64,000 bases of DNA from Progne subis subis (taxonomy: Eukaryota > Chordata > Aves > Passeriformes > Hirundinidae): positions 2,722,322 through 2,786,321 of the forward strand of contig JAKJHU010000065.1 in assembly GCA_022316685.1 (NCBI GenBank). The letters run 5' to 3'. The notes under the pieces were generated by a model. The model did no database searches. It was not told the origin of the DNA and worked only from the letters and a program-made list of their open reading frames with translations. The position numbers and the translations under genes were made by a program. Of the stretch, positions 25,470-38,199 are shown in pieces (the first letter of the stretch is position 1; every line of letters starts with the position of its first letter).

Positions 25470-26731
25470 GTAAGTAGCTGCCTGTCCCACAGCAGCCTGT
25501 TCTGCTGGAAAAACCTCTCTAGCAAGGTAGAGAAGTCCCTGAAAGTATCCTTTCTTTTTCTCTTGTTAGTAGGCTGAGCTCCTTAAAATGAGATGTACAA
25601 AACTCTTAACCCATGCTATCTGAAATGTAGTTGTAAAGAGATGTAATACTTTTTTAGATACATAGATTAAATCTATAGAAATTTAGATTAAATCTGTAGC
25701 AAATAAAAAAAAAAATTAATGACAATTCTCTTTTCCACAGCTAACTCTGCAACTCATCCTTTCTTTGTTTTGTGCTGAGACCAGAAAAAGTATCTTTGAG
25801 ATTTAATCTCATATAAAATGTTCTCTAAAACACTTTGCATAAAAACTGTTCTCACAAATATATATATTATCCATAAAGAAAAAAAAACTTCCATATCACA
25901 TTTCAACTAATTATCCCCATTCATATAAACCAAGCCTTATATCTTCGTGTTGACAGCACTGTATTTTCTTTTCTTTTCTTCTCTTTTTTTTTTTTTTAAG
26001 TGCATTTGTAGCATGTGGATCAAAGGTTTATGGATTCTTGTCTTTTCTTGAACCCACAAGCAAAGTAGCAACACAGCCAAGTTTTAAAAGTTTGCAAATT
26101 GTTAAGAAAAAAATCAGACACAACACATGGTGTTCCCAAGAGAACTGAGACATGAAAGCATCTGTGTTGTGATGAACGTACACAAAATCTGTTGGGACTA
26201 GACTTAGTTGTTTAGTAGGGCTTGGAATGCACTATGATTCAGTTCTGTTGCAACTTTCAGGAATCAGTCTATATCTTTTGCTACAGATCCCTCAAACACT
26301 TCCTCTGCAATGGAATGGAACCTGTCCCTTACTCTGGACTGAACCTCAAATTTTTGGATACTCTGATCTCCAACCAGATTTTAAGTACATGTCTCGTGGA
26401 ATGTTTTCCATTTGAAGCTCTGCAGAATTGTCTTAGGTTTTGCGTTCTTTACAAGCTTTATATAAAGAACTCTGGTTATTGAAGTTAGGGGGGCTTTGCC
26501 ACTGCTTTCAGAATCTCCTGTTGCTGTTTCCTTGCTGTGGCCTCTGATGACAGGCTGTTCCTGGTCTCCCTTCCTGTGTCTCTAGCTGACACTGGTTATC
26601 CTGGCTGCACACAGGGGCAGTGCCAGGCAGGAAGCTGAACGTGCTGCTTCGTGCTGGTGTTGCCCTCATTTGCCACTCTGCCCACAGCCTGCTTTCCTCA
26701 CTGCCAGTCCTTTCGCCAGGCTACACAGCAG
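25470..26731. other. AT-rich spacer, no supported gene
   Basis: The spacer contains two tandem TAGATTAAATCT units (25663-25674, 25684-25695), a T13-T16 tract near 25985 and, next to the LTR, a GC-richer segment (26500-26730) that is not part of the LTR homology. No gene was found. Confidence 0.45.
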
Positions 26732-27118
26732 TGTCACCGAGACACACAAAGCAGTCACACACACAGACGAGATTTTCGCAGAGGTCCTTCCGATTCCAGC
26801 TCACAGCCGAGAGAGCGGAGAGAAGAGAGCCCTTTGTTTATTTTTTTACTTTTTATACATTTGTGGGTCTAGCAGAAGATTGGCTTTTTGGGGTTTCCAC
26901 CCCTCAGCCTCAGTGGCCAGACCAATTGTCAGTTACAATTGTTTTCAGGTTAGAAATATGCAAACAAAGGACAGAGAATGAAAAACAAAGGGTTTTTTTA
27001 TGTTACATCTGTGGGAAAAGGTAGAAAACTGCTCTAATATTCTACAGTAACTAAAAGATCTGACTCCATTTATGAAATTCAAAAAGGCCTTAAAAAACTC
27101 ACAGAAACCAGGGTAACA
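26732..27118 (-). mobile_element. Solo LTR, ERVK-like (copy B, inverted)
   Basis: The reverse complement of this 387-bp segment aligns with copies A (118-504) and C (56950-57340), including the shared blocks around the upstream A/T-rich half, TGTATAAAAAGTA and AATAAAC. On the minus strand it begins TGTTACCCTGG at 27118 and ends GGTGACA at 26732. The flanking hexamers cagcag (26726-26731) and cagggg (27119-27124) match at 4 of 6 positions, compatible with a decayed 6-bp target-site duplication. The middle of this copy has diverged more than the other two, with a rearranged stretch of about 30 bp before the TATA region. It is a solo LTR without an internal region. Confidence 0.85.
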
Positions 27119-27229
27119 CAGGGGGACTAAGCCAAATGTTTTATGCAGCCTGTGTATTTGTGTTCATCAAAATGTTTGGCTAGACTTGCTTTTCCATAGA
27201 GCCATCTTGACTGGCACCAATTATACTGT

Positions 27230-27400
27230 CATCCTTTAATTTTATACTAATTGAAGCCCTTATCAGCTTTTCCCTTATTTTGCTTAGGGCTGATGCCAGA
27301 ATAACTGACCTGTAATTACTGTGATCCTTCTGCTTCCTCACTTTGGCTTGTGGCAGCATTGCATATTTCTACTGTTCTACCTAACAACCTTTGGATTTAT
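27230..27400 (-). mobile_element. Possible very old CR1/L3-like LINE remnant
   Basis: The stretch including GGGCTGATGCCAGAATAAC, TGACCTGTAATTACTGTGATCC and CTTTGGCTTGTGGCAGCATT resembles, from memory, the reverse-oriented LINE coding segment commonly seen in amniote genomes. The match is loose and there is no reading frame left. It could be coincidental. Confidence 0.3.
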
Positions 27401-30372
27401 AGTGCATGGATTCCTTGACATAAAAATCTCCATTTCTAATAGAAGGATTTTAACAGTGACTTCTAGACAATGTGATGCAAGGGAGTTTATTATCTTTGGG
27501 CCATTGATTGTATCATCTTTTTTTGTCTTCAAATACTAAACAGTAGAGTTTGAGCTTGTAACAGCATGCGTCTATTACAATATATATTTTTTCTGTCTTA
27601 TCTGCAGTATTAGTAACACTGTCGTTTTAAACAATTCTTGTAATCTGTTCATACCATCTTAATGAATTACAGGGGAGACAATAAGCTTCTGAAGAAACTT
27701 CCTATTTTCTTAGCAACATATATTTCCCTAGATTTCTTTGTCACACCTACATTTCCTTCATTGCTAGTTTATAGTACCACTGTTTAATTTGATAAACGTA
27801 TATGTACATCTATGCAAGCAAGAGAAGGTTTTCTGTTATGCAGCAATGTCGTGATATGCTTTAGTGCTTTCTGCCAAAAAGGGGAGACGTAATCACAAAC
27901 AATGCTCACATGTAATCAAAGGATCAAAAAAGATGTTCTGACTGAATTTAATCCATTCTGTGCTGAATGGTGTTAGTTTACAGCCCAGAGCATTTATACT
28001 AGTGTGTTCCAGTAAAGACATAATAAGAACAATAAAATAAGATGCCCTCCACTGAAACTCCTCTTTTTTATTTTCCTTTTCCATTGTCCTTTTCCCCCTG
28101 TGTTTGAACATGAGATGTTTAGCAATTCTTCTTCTAAACTTCTGTTCTTCTAAACTTATTTGCTCTCCTTCAAATGGTCAGTATACATCTGTCACTGCAC
28201 CAGTGCACACCAACAGAGCAGCTTGAAACTTCTCAGTGACATCCTGAGAGCTGAAGCCTGCATTCTCAATTTATGGGGGTTTGGATCTCTCCTGTTTACT
28301 GTAGTTTCACTAGAGAATGATATTTTATAAACACCTGGTAATTTAATTAAAATAAGGAGCTGGACTTTTAACAAGAGAGTGGTTTTTTTTAAAGTTAAAA
28401 TAAAGCAGATGTTTATTGAGCTTTTTAAGAGTCCAGGAGATCTTGTCAAAGTTGTCTGGCTTGTACAGTTATTTCTATGTTATATCTGAATGTAGAATAT
28501 CCTTTGTTTTCATGTATTAATACATGCATATTGTTTCATAAATGAGTTTTGTTTTCTTATTATGGAGCAGCACTTTTGGTAATTGCCCAAAGCTCTGCAC
28601 ATAAATGTGCTCTACAAAGGTGTTTGGATTAAAGATGTCTGCCTGCAGCTTTATTAAAGAAACTGTTAATTAATCTCAAATATTATCTAGGATGCCAAAG
28701 GCTTTTCCTTTGTAGACAATGAGGGTTTATCTGTGGAATCTCCAGCTGCTGGGGCTTTCTCCCCTCCTGTATATGCCAAGCCCATGGAGTATTTTCCCCA
28801 CACAGAGCACTGGCCACAGTGGTGCAAGCGCAGCCAAGCACTAATGCCTTCCCCTGCAGCTTTGAGCTGCCAAATCACGTTCCCCACCTGGCCTGAACTC
28901 CTGTCCTCACCTTGGGGAACGCAGATCTCACCTTTAAAGTTGCATCAAGGGAAAACACAAGCTCAGCTTGTCGCTTAGGACAACGGGGTTTCTCAAGCAT
29001 TATTCTTAAAAGAGAAGAAAGGAAACTCCAGCAATAGTAGCCATTCCCACAAGACTTTACTCACTAGATTGTGCAGAGTTCACCAGTTCCTCATCTCTTG
29101 GCTCAGCTCTTACTGCTGAATAAGGATGGACAAAACCAAGAGGGATCAGTCCTTAAAACCTCTCAGAGGACAAAGTTTAGGGCTAGACTAACCATCTAGT
29201 GTGTTAGTCTCACTCTTAGTCAGATTCTGACCCTGGTTTTGCAAGACTGTTGACTTCAACTGTGCTCTAACCCAGGAAATACCATCCTGAATTTTGAGCT
29301 ATTTTTCTTTATTACATCATCTCTGCTGTCTTTAAAGTTTTGTCTAAGAGCATGTCTTCTCCTTTTGCATCAGTTACTGAGTCCCATCTGCAGCTTTACT
29401 TCAGCTTTTGCTTGCCTCTGATCTTTTTCTCATTCTTCTAATGAACGTACCATGAGGTGGTAAAAAAGTTTTTTTTTCTGGAATAAACATGAATATAAGG
29501 AGGAATATGATAGCTCTTTCTGTCTCCTCTGATTACAAAAACCAAACAAACAGAAAAAGTTATGGAGCAGTTAGTGAAGGAAAAAGGACAATTACAAGGA
29601 AGCCTAAATTTAGAATTATGAGTTTGAGCCAAAGCCCTCTGAGGACCATGAGAGCATTTCCACTTCAAAGGATGTGGAGCACACCTCATCCTGCCTCATT
29701 ACTTAGCACAGCTTTGGGTAAGAACTGTGTAAGAGCACAGGGACACATTCTCGAGGATTAAACCCACCTTATTTTCAAAGGGGAAGTTTGACAAATTTTG
29801 CCATACTCTGGCCCTCAATTAAAACACTGGAACATTTCAAAGTGACAACTATGTTAAGACCTTTTTCTTCCATATTCCTTCTTGGGTGGATCAAGTAAAG
29901 TAAAGGAAAAAAGACCATCTCGGCCGGAAGTTTTTCTTTCATTTAGATGCCTACCCACACCCCAGTCACAGAGAGGAAAAAGGATTGCTTTGACCGCCTC
30001 AATATCTTATGCAGAACTAAAGTTATTTATACACGTTGCCCTGTTATTGCACAAAGAGCATGTCTGCTGTCTTTAAAAAAATGTTATTGCCAGTCGTACT
30101 GCTCCTGTCATGATCTCGTGTATCAGAATTATATTTAGAAGAACCTTCTGTTCCAAATAAACGCAAAATTAATTACAGTTTAAACCTAATCTAGTGAAAA
30201 ATAGGTTACTCTGATCCACTATGAAGATTTCAGGTCTACTCATGCTCCCCTTTCGACAGGACCATCCACACGTATTCTCCACCACCTGTAAGGTGGAGGT
30301 GGTGGTGTTCCTTCGGTGCCACTGGGTACTTTGGGTCAAGACAATTGGAATGTTCTGCTTTCATGAAAATCA

Positions 30373-30409
<37 letters not shown>

Positions 30410-32221
30410 AAAAAGTTTGAGGGTTGTGCTCCAAAGCAATGACCATTTTCCAATGTTTCGGAGGAAACGGATGCTGTGGAAGAATACAGGCTGGAAAGCA
30501 ATGCCCCATGGCACATTGTGAAAGCACCGTGTGCACCTGAGGGTCCAGAAAGCATCAAGGGAGGTGACCTGGATCAGAAGCTGTGCTTCTTTCTGCCATG
30601 ACCAGGTTTCCTCTCCAAAGTTCTAAGCCTGTGTGTGCTGGGTTTGTGTCCCTGGAATGCAGGTCTGATGGGCCACCTGAGGAACCCGGGGCAGTTTCGT
30701 GCTTTAGCTTTTTACTCTTTCTGTATTGCATTCCCTGTGTTCTTGAACTTCTTTTGTGAGGTGTGTATGAGTCTTGCAGAGAGCAATGTATGTAAATGTA
30801 GATTTTTGTACATAATAAAAAGCTTGTATATAGACATGTATTTAGCTATATTTATATTTTAGAAGTATTTTCTGTCATTGAGCTAAATTTTCAAGCATTT
30901 CTCTCTGTTTAGATTCGCTTCATCCTGAGTGTAGATTCATTATTTTCCTGAAGCAGGAAACCAAAAGAAAAATCAAGAGTAATTTCTTTTCGCACCTTAC
31001 TTTATAGCATCATCTGATAAAATGGAAATTTCTGCTCCAGATAAACTGTACAAAAAGTGAGCCCTTTGCCAGAGTCCCTAGAGTGCCTGTAAAATACTTA
31101 ACAGAAGGCTTGTTTTGACAAAAGGATATAACCCATAATTATCAACTCCATTCCAAATGAAGGTGGGAGAAGATGGGCTGGTACTGCTTTTTGTCAGCAG
31201 TCAGGACTTTGGAAACTTCATTCTGAACCATCAAATCTAATTTAGAACTCTTTGCCTTATCAGTCACAGTTCCATGGATTTTATTGTTTGCATGAGGGGT
31301 TTTTTTGTTTTGTTTTTTTTTCAACACTTTAAACGTGGTGAAGTTGGATGTGACAGGAGATTGTTTGGAAAGAGGAGGGCTGAGCTGATCCCCACCAGCT
31401 GTGGGCAGGGCTGGACCAGCCCAGGCTGGACAGGGGCAGGGCTGGGCAGCAGTGACACTCCTGACAGAAAGGTCCAGACCCAACAGCCCAGGTACAACGA
31501 GGATTCGTGGAGGTTTTGGAGTAACTTCTGTCAGGAACGACATTCCTTCCCCCTCTTGCACCTCCCACATGGCATCACCTTCTGTTCTCTTTGTCCTGAC
31601 TCCTTCACACTTTGGAATTCTTTTGAGGCTTGTTCCCCACACCCTTTTCTTTCTTCAGTACTGTGTTCCTTAGAGGTATTGTCTTCCTTTCTCTGAGGTC
31701 TTTGCATTTTTAACTGGAATTAATGGCATTTGGGCCAGACAGCCAAGAGAAAACTGGATCCTTCCAGCTTAGGGACCAACTTTGTTGGCATTGTAGAACA
31801 ACCAGCCATGGGGACTGTTGAAATAAAGGGAGGCCACACACCCGTCTCTGCTTGGATATTTTAAAGCCTTTATTTTCAAACAACTCTGGTTTTGGAGGAA
31901 AGAAAAAAACCACAGGATACACTTATGAGGGAAATAATTTCTAATGCCGTGCCAGATCCCCAGCTCTTTCCTCTGGCCCAGCACTGAGAGGCAATTTTTA
32001 GGCTGCCTGCAGAGGACATCTGGTGATCCTGTGGTGTAGGGGAGTCATCGTGCTGCTTTAGCCACTTCAGGACATCTGCTCTTTTGAGCTTTTGGAGAGT
32101 GATGGGACACAGCCAAAATCTGCAGTATTTTGAAATGGATCTGTCAGCAGAATAGTCCCTGGAGAATTTTGTTCTTGTGGTGTAATTTCAGGTTGGTCTC
32201 TCTTTGCTATTTTCAAATCAG
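27401..32221. other. Gene-poor stretch, no supported gene
   Basis: Mostly AT-rich DNA. A pocket at 29890-30130 keeps several CpGs (CTCGGCCGG, TGACCGCC, CACGTTGCC, AGTCGTACTG, CTCGTG) and might be a small constrained element. A GC-rich patch at 31330-31480 has short GGGCAGGGCTGG-like direct repeats. No gene is recognisable. Confidence 0.45.
30375..30405. repeat. Poly(T) tract, 31 nt
   Basis: An uninterrupted T run. If it is a reversed retroposon tail, its body would lie to the right on the minus strand, but nothing there is recognisable. Confidence 0.9.
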
Positions 32222-32310
32222 CCAGAAAGAACCCAGTGTATCTCCAGCTGAGAACTCAAGAGAGGAGTTTTCAAGCATCTTTTACCACCTCTGTGGCCTC
32301 TGTCCAAAAG
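32222..32310 (+). other. Candidate 89-nt exon
   Basis: A pyrimidine-rich acceptor (TCTCTCTTTGCTATTTTC followed by AAATCAG, ending 32221) and a strong AAAAG/GTAAGT donor (32306-32316) bound 89 nt. Two of the three sense frames are open through the whole interval, but neither translation resembles a known domain. This is weak evidence for an exon of an unknown + strand transcript. Confidence 0.15.
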
Positions 32311-33340
32311 GTAAGTTTTCAGGCAGGAGAGACCTCTTCTGAACACAGAATAATTTTTTTTTTTTTTGCAATAAACATCTTAGCCAACAATAAGGACAAG
32401 AATTGTGTGGCTTTATAGTCAGCAGAAATCCAGAGCTAGGGATCATCCTGAGCCACTGAGAGCACAAGGCAGTTGGTACAGATCTGAACTTCCCTGGCCA
32501 TGAACTCACTGTGAGATGATTGCAAGTGTCTGATGTGCTGGTGATGTTTCTGTCAGAAATGCCAAATCTTCAACAATCAGCACTTTCCCCCTGGACCCTT
32601 TTGTCACCTTCTGCTCAACTTTTCTTGGATTCAAAGCATCAAGGACTTGGATGCATGCAGTTACACTTTATTTGCTACAAAACACGGCCATAGGGTTGGT
32701 CTTACCCTTCCTACTTGGACAAAAAAGCTGAGGAAATCATTCACAAATCCATTGAGATGGAATCAGAAAGAGGGAAATCTACCTCAAAAGTGGGTGGATC
32801 ATGAATTAGTTGCCTTCTCCCATTCTCTGCTACTTTCTCTTTTGGTAAAGATGGACCAACTTATACCAAGAAAATAGGATAATAAAAAGATAACATAAGA
32901 TGAACTCATTTGGTATGATGTCAAGGGGGATGACATAGAACTTTCCATCTACTCCCATGCTATACATAGCAGATGAAGAATTAGACAATTTATTTTGTCA
33001 CATTTCTAACAAATTTTTCCATTTCGTAGGTCTCATAAGTTCTTAAAACATAATCTGTTAATCAGGATTGATCCTCCCAAAAGTCTGATGGTTTTGACTT
33101 CCAGAGAAGTTTGCACTCTTGGAGAACACACTTCTTTATGGATGAGATGAACTGGGACTTATGGAATGGCATCATCTCTCTTAGCTCTAAACTGAGTTGG
33201 TATTTACCAAAAAATTAAAGCTGTTGCTATATTTATAATCTAGAATGCCATTGAGGGAGTTCTGGGAAAATTGTTAGGAAGGTTGTGTCTGTTTTGTATG
33301 GTATTCATTTAACCCTGTCCTAAACAGATTAAAATTCACT

Positions 33341-33383
<43 letters not shown>

Positions 33384-34107
33384 GCCTTTTGGTTATCCTG
33401 CAAAAGACTAGATTTTTCCAAATAGGTATTAGGATGTTTTTTGTGTGTCCACTAAAGTATGACATTGAAATCCAAAGGAACAACAGTTTGTGTAAATGTG
33501 AATTCCTCCTCAAGCATCTTAAGCACTGAGAAGTAAACTGAGCTGTGGAATAATGACCACTGCCTTCAGAAAAGATTTGGTTTGTTTATGCAGTCGCTGA
33601 ATTTGGTGCGGAATCATTTAATCCAGTAGATCTGATCTCCTGAAATCTTCTTTAGATTTAAGCCTCTTCTGCAGGTCTTCTAGGGACAGATACATTTTTA
33701 GGACATAAACTTCAGAATTTTAATCACTTTATGACTGCTGGCACCAGTGATATGCATAATTCCCAAATTTCACATTGCAGACATGTTGAGGCAAATGAGC
33801 TGTTGCAAACGTGTAACTGGTTACTGTGTACATACGAATCCAGAAGTAAATAATGTTCATACTTCATGCTCAGTGCAAAATGCCTTTTTGCCATTGCAAT
33901 AGAAAGGCAGCATTTTATGATTTCCATGGCCACAAAGAGGTTCAAGGGTAATTGGTGGATTTCAGTATTTTTGTCATGATGGAGAAGACCACATATTTTC
34001 CTTTTCACAAGCCTTATTTTTTAAAATACGTAAATATAAGAAGTGATTAGAAATCTAAATAGAAATTTATATTTAAATGCAGTTTCTCCTCTGCTTTCTT
34101 ATCTCAG
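32311..34107. other. Gene-poor stretch, no supported gene
   Basis: AT-rich sequence with a 35-nt T tract at 33344-33378. No exon or RNA gene is recognisable. Confidence 0.45.
33344..33378. repeat. Poly(T) tract, 35 nt
   Basis: The longest uninterrupted homopolymer in the window. Such runs are prone to length polymorphism and to assembly error. Confidence 0.95.
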
Positions 34108-34255
34108 AATCCAAGATCCCTTTCCTGCATTGACTAACAGATGCAGCACAAGTTTTTGAAGCATTTCTTGTGCAAGTCTCAACCACAGAAGAGAAGCAGT
34201 CACTTCTCAGGGTCCTGAACTGCTTCAAGGAAAATGGCAACATCAATATTTACAG
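34108..34255 (+). other. Candidate non-coding exon (148 nt)
   Basis: A very good acceptor (TTTCTCCTCTGCTTTCTTATCTCAG, given here only as a position, ending 34107) and a TACAG/GTGAGG donor (34251-34261) bound this segment. Every sense frame is closed by a stop, so it could only be an untranslated or lncRNA exon. It lies 1.8 kb downstream of the candidate exon at 32222-32310 on the same strand. Confidence 0.18.
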
Positions 34256-35083
34256 GTGAGGTGACGCAAAATATTTTTATATAGGGAACCCCTGCGTTAT
34301 TAAAGATCCCTTTGTGTCTCCAGTGCCTGTGAAGGGAGACAAGATGCCGGTTGTTGTTCTTTGTCTACTGCTCATTAGTTCATTGCCATTTTTCTTCTTC
34401 ACAGCATTAACCACTTCATGGAACAACACTCTCCCTGTGCCTCACACATCACAAAAAGCCACCCATGCTTCTAAGAGATGCTCCTGGCTTTCACGGCAGT
34501 GCAGATGGGACAAAAGACGTCAAAGCAGGCAAATTAAGAATGATCTCTAAGATAAACATGTATTATTCAGTAATGTCTGAAGTCCATACCTCTTGCTTTG
34601 TGTTGCCCAGAGCCTGCTCTTTGTCTGCTGTTAGGTTTTCAGTGTATAACTGGGGATGACTCTCTTTTCCATTCATTTCCAGGCGTAACTATTTTCTCAC
34701 TATTTAGTCAAGCTTTGTGACATTTCCATGAATTCCACCGGGTCTGAGGAAGGGAAAGGTGTTGCACAATTCCAGCGAGACAACTAAAATCACTATTCTA
34801 TTATTTCTGCCACACTCCTCTATCCCTGTCCAAAGTAATCAGAAAACTTTACCTTCTGCACCTTTATATAGCCTCAGTGATACCTGCTATACCTACTGAC
34901 TCACTGTTTCTGAATTTTTCTTTATTTTTTCATTTTATATGTACACTCTTCCTGTTTAACAAAGGAGATGGAAGAAGGAAAAAATAACTGCCTTCAGTCA
35001 TTCTGCTGGGACTGAATATGAGTAAGTTTTGGATTTTACGTACCAGTGGCATGAGAGGGGTGGAGGGAGCATGAAGATTTCAT

Positions 35084-35162
35084 TTATTGAATTTATTCAT
35101 TTATTAATTAATTAAATTAAATTTAATTAATTAATTAAATAAATACATTAATGTATTAATTT
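35084..35162. repeat. AT-rich palindromic low-complexity block
   Basis: ATTT and TTAA units form a run in which the TTAATTAATTAAA-type left half is nearly the reverse complement of the right half, a potential cruciform. Next to it is a perfect 16-bp palindrome, AATACATTAATGTATT (35142-35157). Confidence 0.8.
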
Positions 35163-37385
35163 CATTTATTGCATATGAAAATATGAATGATTGGTATAAA
35201 GCACAAGTTTACTGCAGTTATCACTTCAGTGGAGGTCACCTTGGGCAAGGCTCAGTGAGAGGAGCAGGGGAACCATTGTTTACCCTTTGGGTTTTTTTCC
35301 CATTCCTAGTAGAAAAAGATTAAAATTAGAGCCCTGTCAAACATAAGAGATCCATCTCATGCAGGGTCTTGAAATATGGCTTTTTTCCAAACCAGAACAA
35401 AGCTCCAAAATTTCCAAAAATTCTATGAATAAAATTGTCAGAGAAAAGCAATCTAACCCATGTTCACAAAATTAGTTTACCTTATCAGATCTGAAATGCT
35501 CTGCTTTTACTTTGATTACTTCATATTTTTTTAATATAATGCATCTAACCTGATGCTAAATAAAATAACTCACACAAAACTTTCAAACAACATGCAAAAC
35601 TGGAAAATGGTATTATCCGGGGATTCCACTTCGAAAAAAGAGTTGCCAAAATCTTCACGGATGCCGGCTGAGATGGTTGAGAAGTGAATTTCAGTCGTTT
35701 ATTGGCTTGTACTTGCTCATTCAAACGAGCAACGTTCAACCATGTTGAACAAATCACCCATCATAAGACACTAAGAAGCAGGGAGGCTGCCTGACATGCA
35801 CCCAACCCTGCCCAGTAATTCCATCTGAGTGTGATCCCAGCCGTGCCTGAGGAGCCCTGGGAAGGTGTGAGGAGGGGCTGTGACCATGTGGGGCTGTGTG
35901 CATCTAACCCACTGCTCCAGGTCCCAAACTTTTTCAGGTGAAGGATGAACAAGATCCCTTCATGATTTGAGTCGTGGTGGACTGTAGGCTGAGTTTCCAT
36001 AACCTTGGAAGATACTCCTGCCAATGAGCTTTGATTTGGAACCATCTGGGGCAAGGTCAGCAGATGTACCCAGCCCACAGCAGGTGGGGTTTTATGTGTC
36101 CTAGAACAGCCATTGGCTTTAATGAAATATTTAATGGCTTCATTATCCTTTTTGTAATTATTTCCAGTACCTACCCAGCACATAACCTGGGCGTGTAGCT
36201 GGGAATACGTGTTTTGAAACTGAAGCCAGCCCTGGGAAAAGCACGGTGCTGCCCCTTCTCAGCTGCCACAATGTTGATCCTGTGGGGCTTTTGGGGTTTT
36301 GTTTGTTTAGTAATCAAACAGGGGCTTTTTTAGTCATTGTGTAATTGCTGGGGCATAACTTGCTCACATGTGGTCATGACACAGCTCCCTCACAATCCCT
36401 CCCTACTGAGTCCTTGAGGTGTGACCTCAGCACAGCCTTGGGGGGCATTGTTCACCCCTTGTTCCACGCTGCACTTACAGCTCAGTCAGTGCAGTTTGAT
36501 CACTGATATGTGACTGTGTGGGAGCTCAAACCACCACATTTCTCAAAGTAACGCGGTGGTAGAGAGTAGACCTCTAAAATGCAAAGCATTAGGGTGGAGA
36601 GTTGTTTGACTCCTGCCATTCATTTATTTTTTACAGAGCATTGATGAACTGAAACTCCCATCACAAGGAACTATCATTAACTAGTGGGCATTTATTTACT
36701 TAAGGAGTCTAATAATCAATCATCAAATTTTTCCACTTGTTTTCTGGCATTGTATTTCATCACTTGGTAAAGTATGAAACATTATCATTCTTTGCACAAG
36801 TTTGTTAACGGAACATTTATTTGAAGAAGTTTCAGTATAAATAAAGATTTTCTACAAATATTCCTTTAAAGAGATTTCTTTTCATTTCAACTATTTGCTT
36901 TCCTATGAAAAAAATTATGTGAAAAAATAATCCAGGAATGTGAATGGCATGAAGATGGAATTATCTGTCAGAAGGAAGGGGCGATCACTCCAAGCTAGGT
37001 ATGTGGTTTTGGGTGGGGTACAGCGAATGGCTTCGTTGGTTTACATGCTTGGGGGATTTCTCTGCCAGCCCCACTATCCGCACTGCTGTATTTCCCCACT
37101 CCATTTATTCTTTGGGAAAGAAAAGGAAGGCTGGTATAAATTAGGAATGGTAATGTAAAAGCTTATACTCACTGCATAGAAGTTTTTCAAATTATTACAA
37201 GCATTAAATTGCCAAAGTTTTTTCCATATACTGCCAGTATTAAACATGACATGCCTGCTAGGGTTGGTATAAAGTTTTGTCAACATTTTTGGCATACAAG
37301 GTCTCAGCCTGGGGTCAATATTTTCTCGACCAAATTTTGTTGTTTCAGTTGCCTTTTTACACTCATATATTGTAACACAAACATT

Positions 37386-37405
37386 AAAAAAAAAAAAAAA
37401 AAAAA
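37386..37405. repeat. Poly(A) tract, 20 nt
   Basis: An uninterrupted A run in AT-rich sequence. Confidence 0.9.
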
Positions 37406-38199
37406 GAAATTTGGCAGGCTATTAGTCCATAATGTGGTCTGATGCCTTTGGGTATTTTTTTAAATGTAAATCACTGAGATATTTAAGGTTTGAGGTTTAA
37501 GAATTGTGCACACACTTTAACAACTTCTTTTAAAAATATTTAGTATGCATATTTACTACATATGTATCTTATAGAGACTAGAGATTAAACTGGAGATTAC
37601 TTGCTAAAATATGCAAACTGCTGTCCATGAATAAACATCCTCGTGAACTCCTATTGAAAGTTTTTTATTTAAAAAAAAATTAAGAAGAAAAAAAAAAAAG
37701 AGTTTAAAGCTACAATAAAAGCAAAGAGAAATAAGATGAGGGGAGGGAAAAAAAATATCAAAGTTTAAATGATTTTAATGGTTTAACTTGGCCATAGAAA
37801 ATAAAGAAAGTTCATTTTTTTTTCTCCTGGGATCTAATCCAAAGCGCACTGAAGCTGAAAGAAGGCTTTGCACCTATTCCCATGTGTGCTGGATCTATTC
37901 TCTGCTCTGCTGCTCCTTTACTGTGTTGTGTCAATGGACTGAAGCAGCAGCTCCCAGAACATTCCCATCCATCTGCCTTGTGCAGCAGATAAGTTTGGGG
38001 TTGGCTACCAGTGGCAGAGGAACTCTCCTCTGGAGTGTCCTTTGTGAATTTGAATCAGATTTCCACTTTGGCTTTAATGTGTTAGAGCTTCCCAGTCACT
38101 TGTAGCAGTCGTCACACAGTAAAGTGTGGGAGAAAAGGTTTTGGAATCCTGCAAAGGCCCAAATGTCCTCGTGCCCACATCGGTGTTCTGTCCCACACA

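Larger units (their letters stand above)
34256..38199. other. Gene-poor stretch, no supported gene
   Basis: Contains the palindromic AT block at 35084-35162, annotated separately, and a 20-nt A run at 37386-37405. GC is slightly raised at 35760-36080. No gene was found. Confidence 0.45.

Noticed and set aside
31142..31642. 166-codon minus-strand frame
   Set aside because: Frames are open on both strands in a GC-rich patch with short repeats; translation includes a poly-Lys run from a simple T/G tract.
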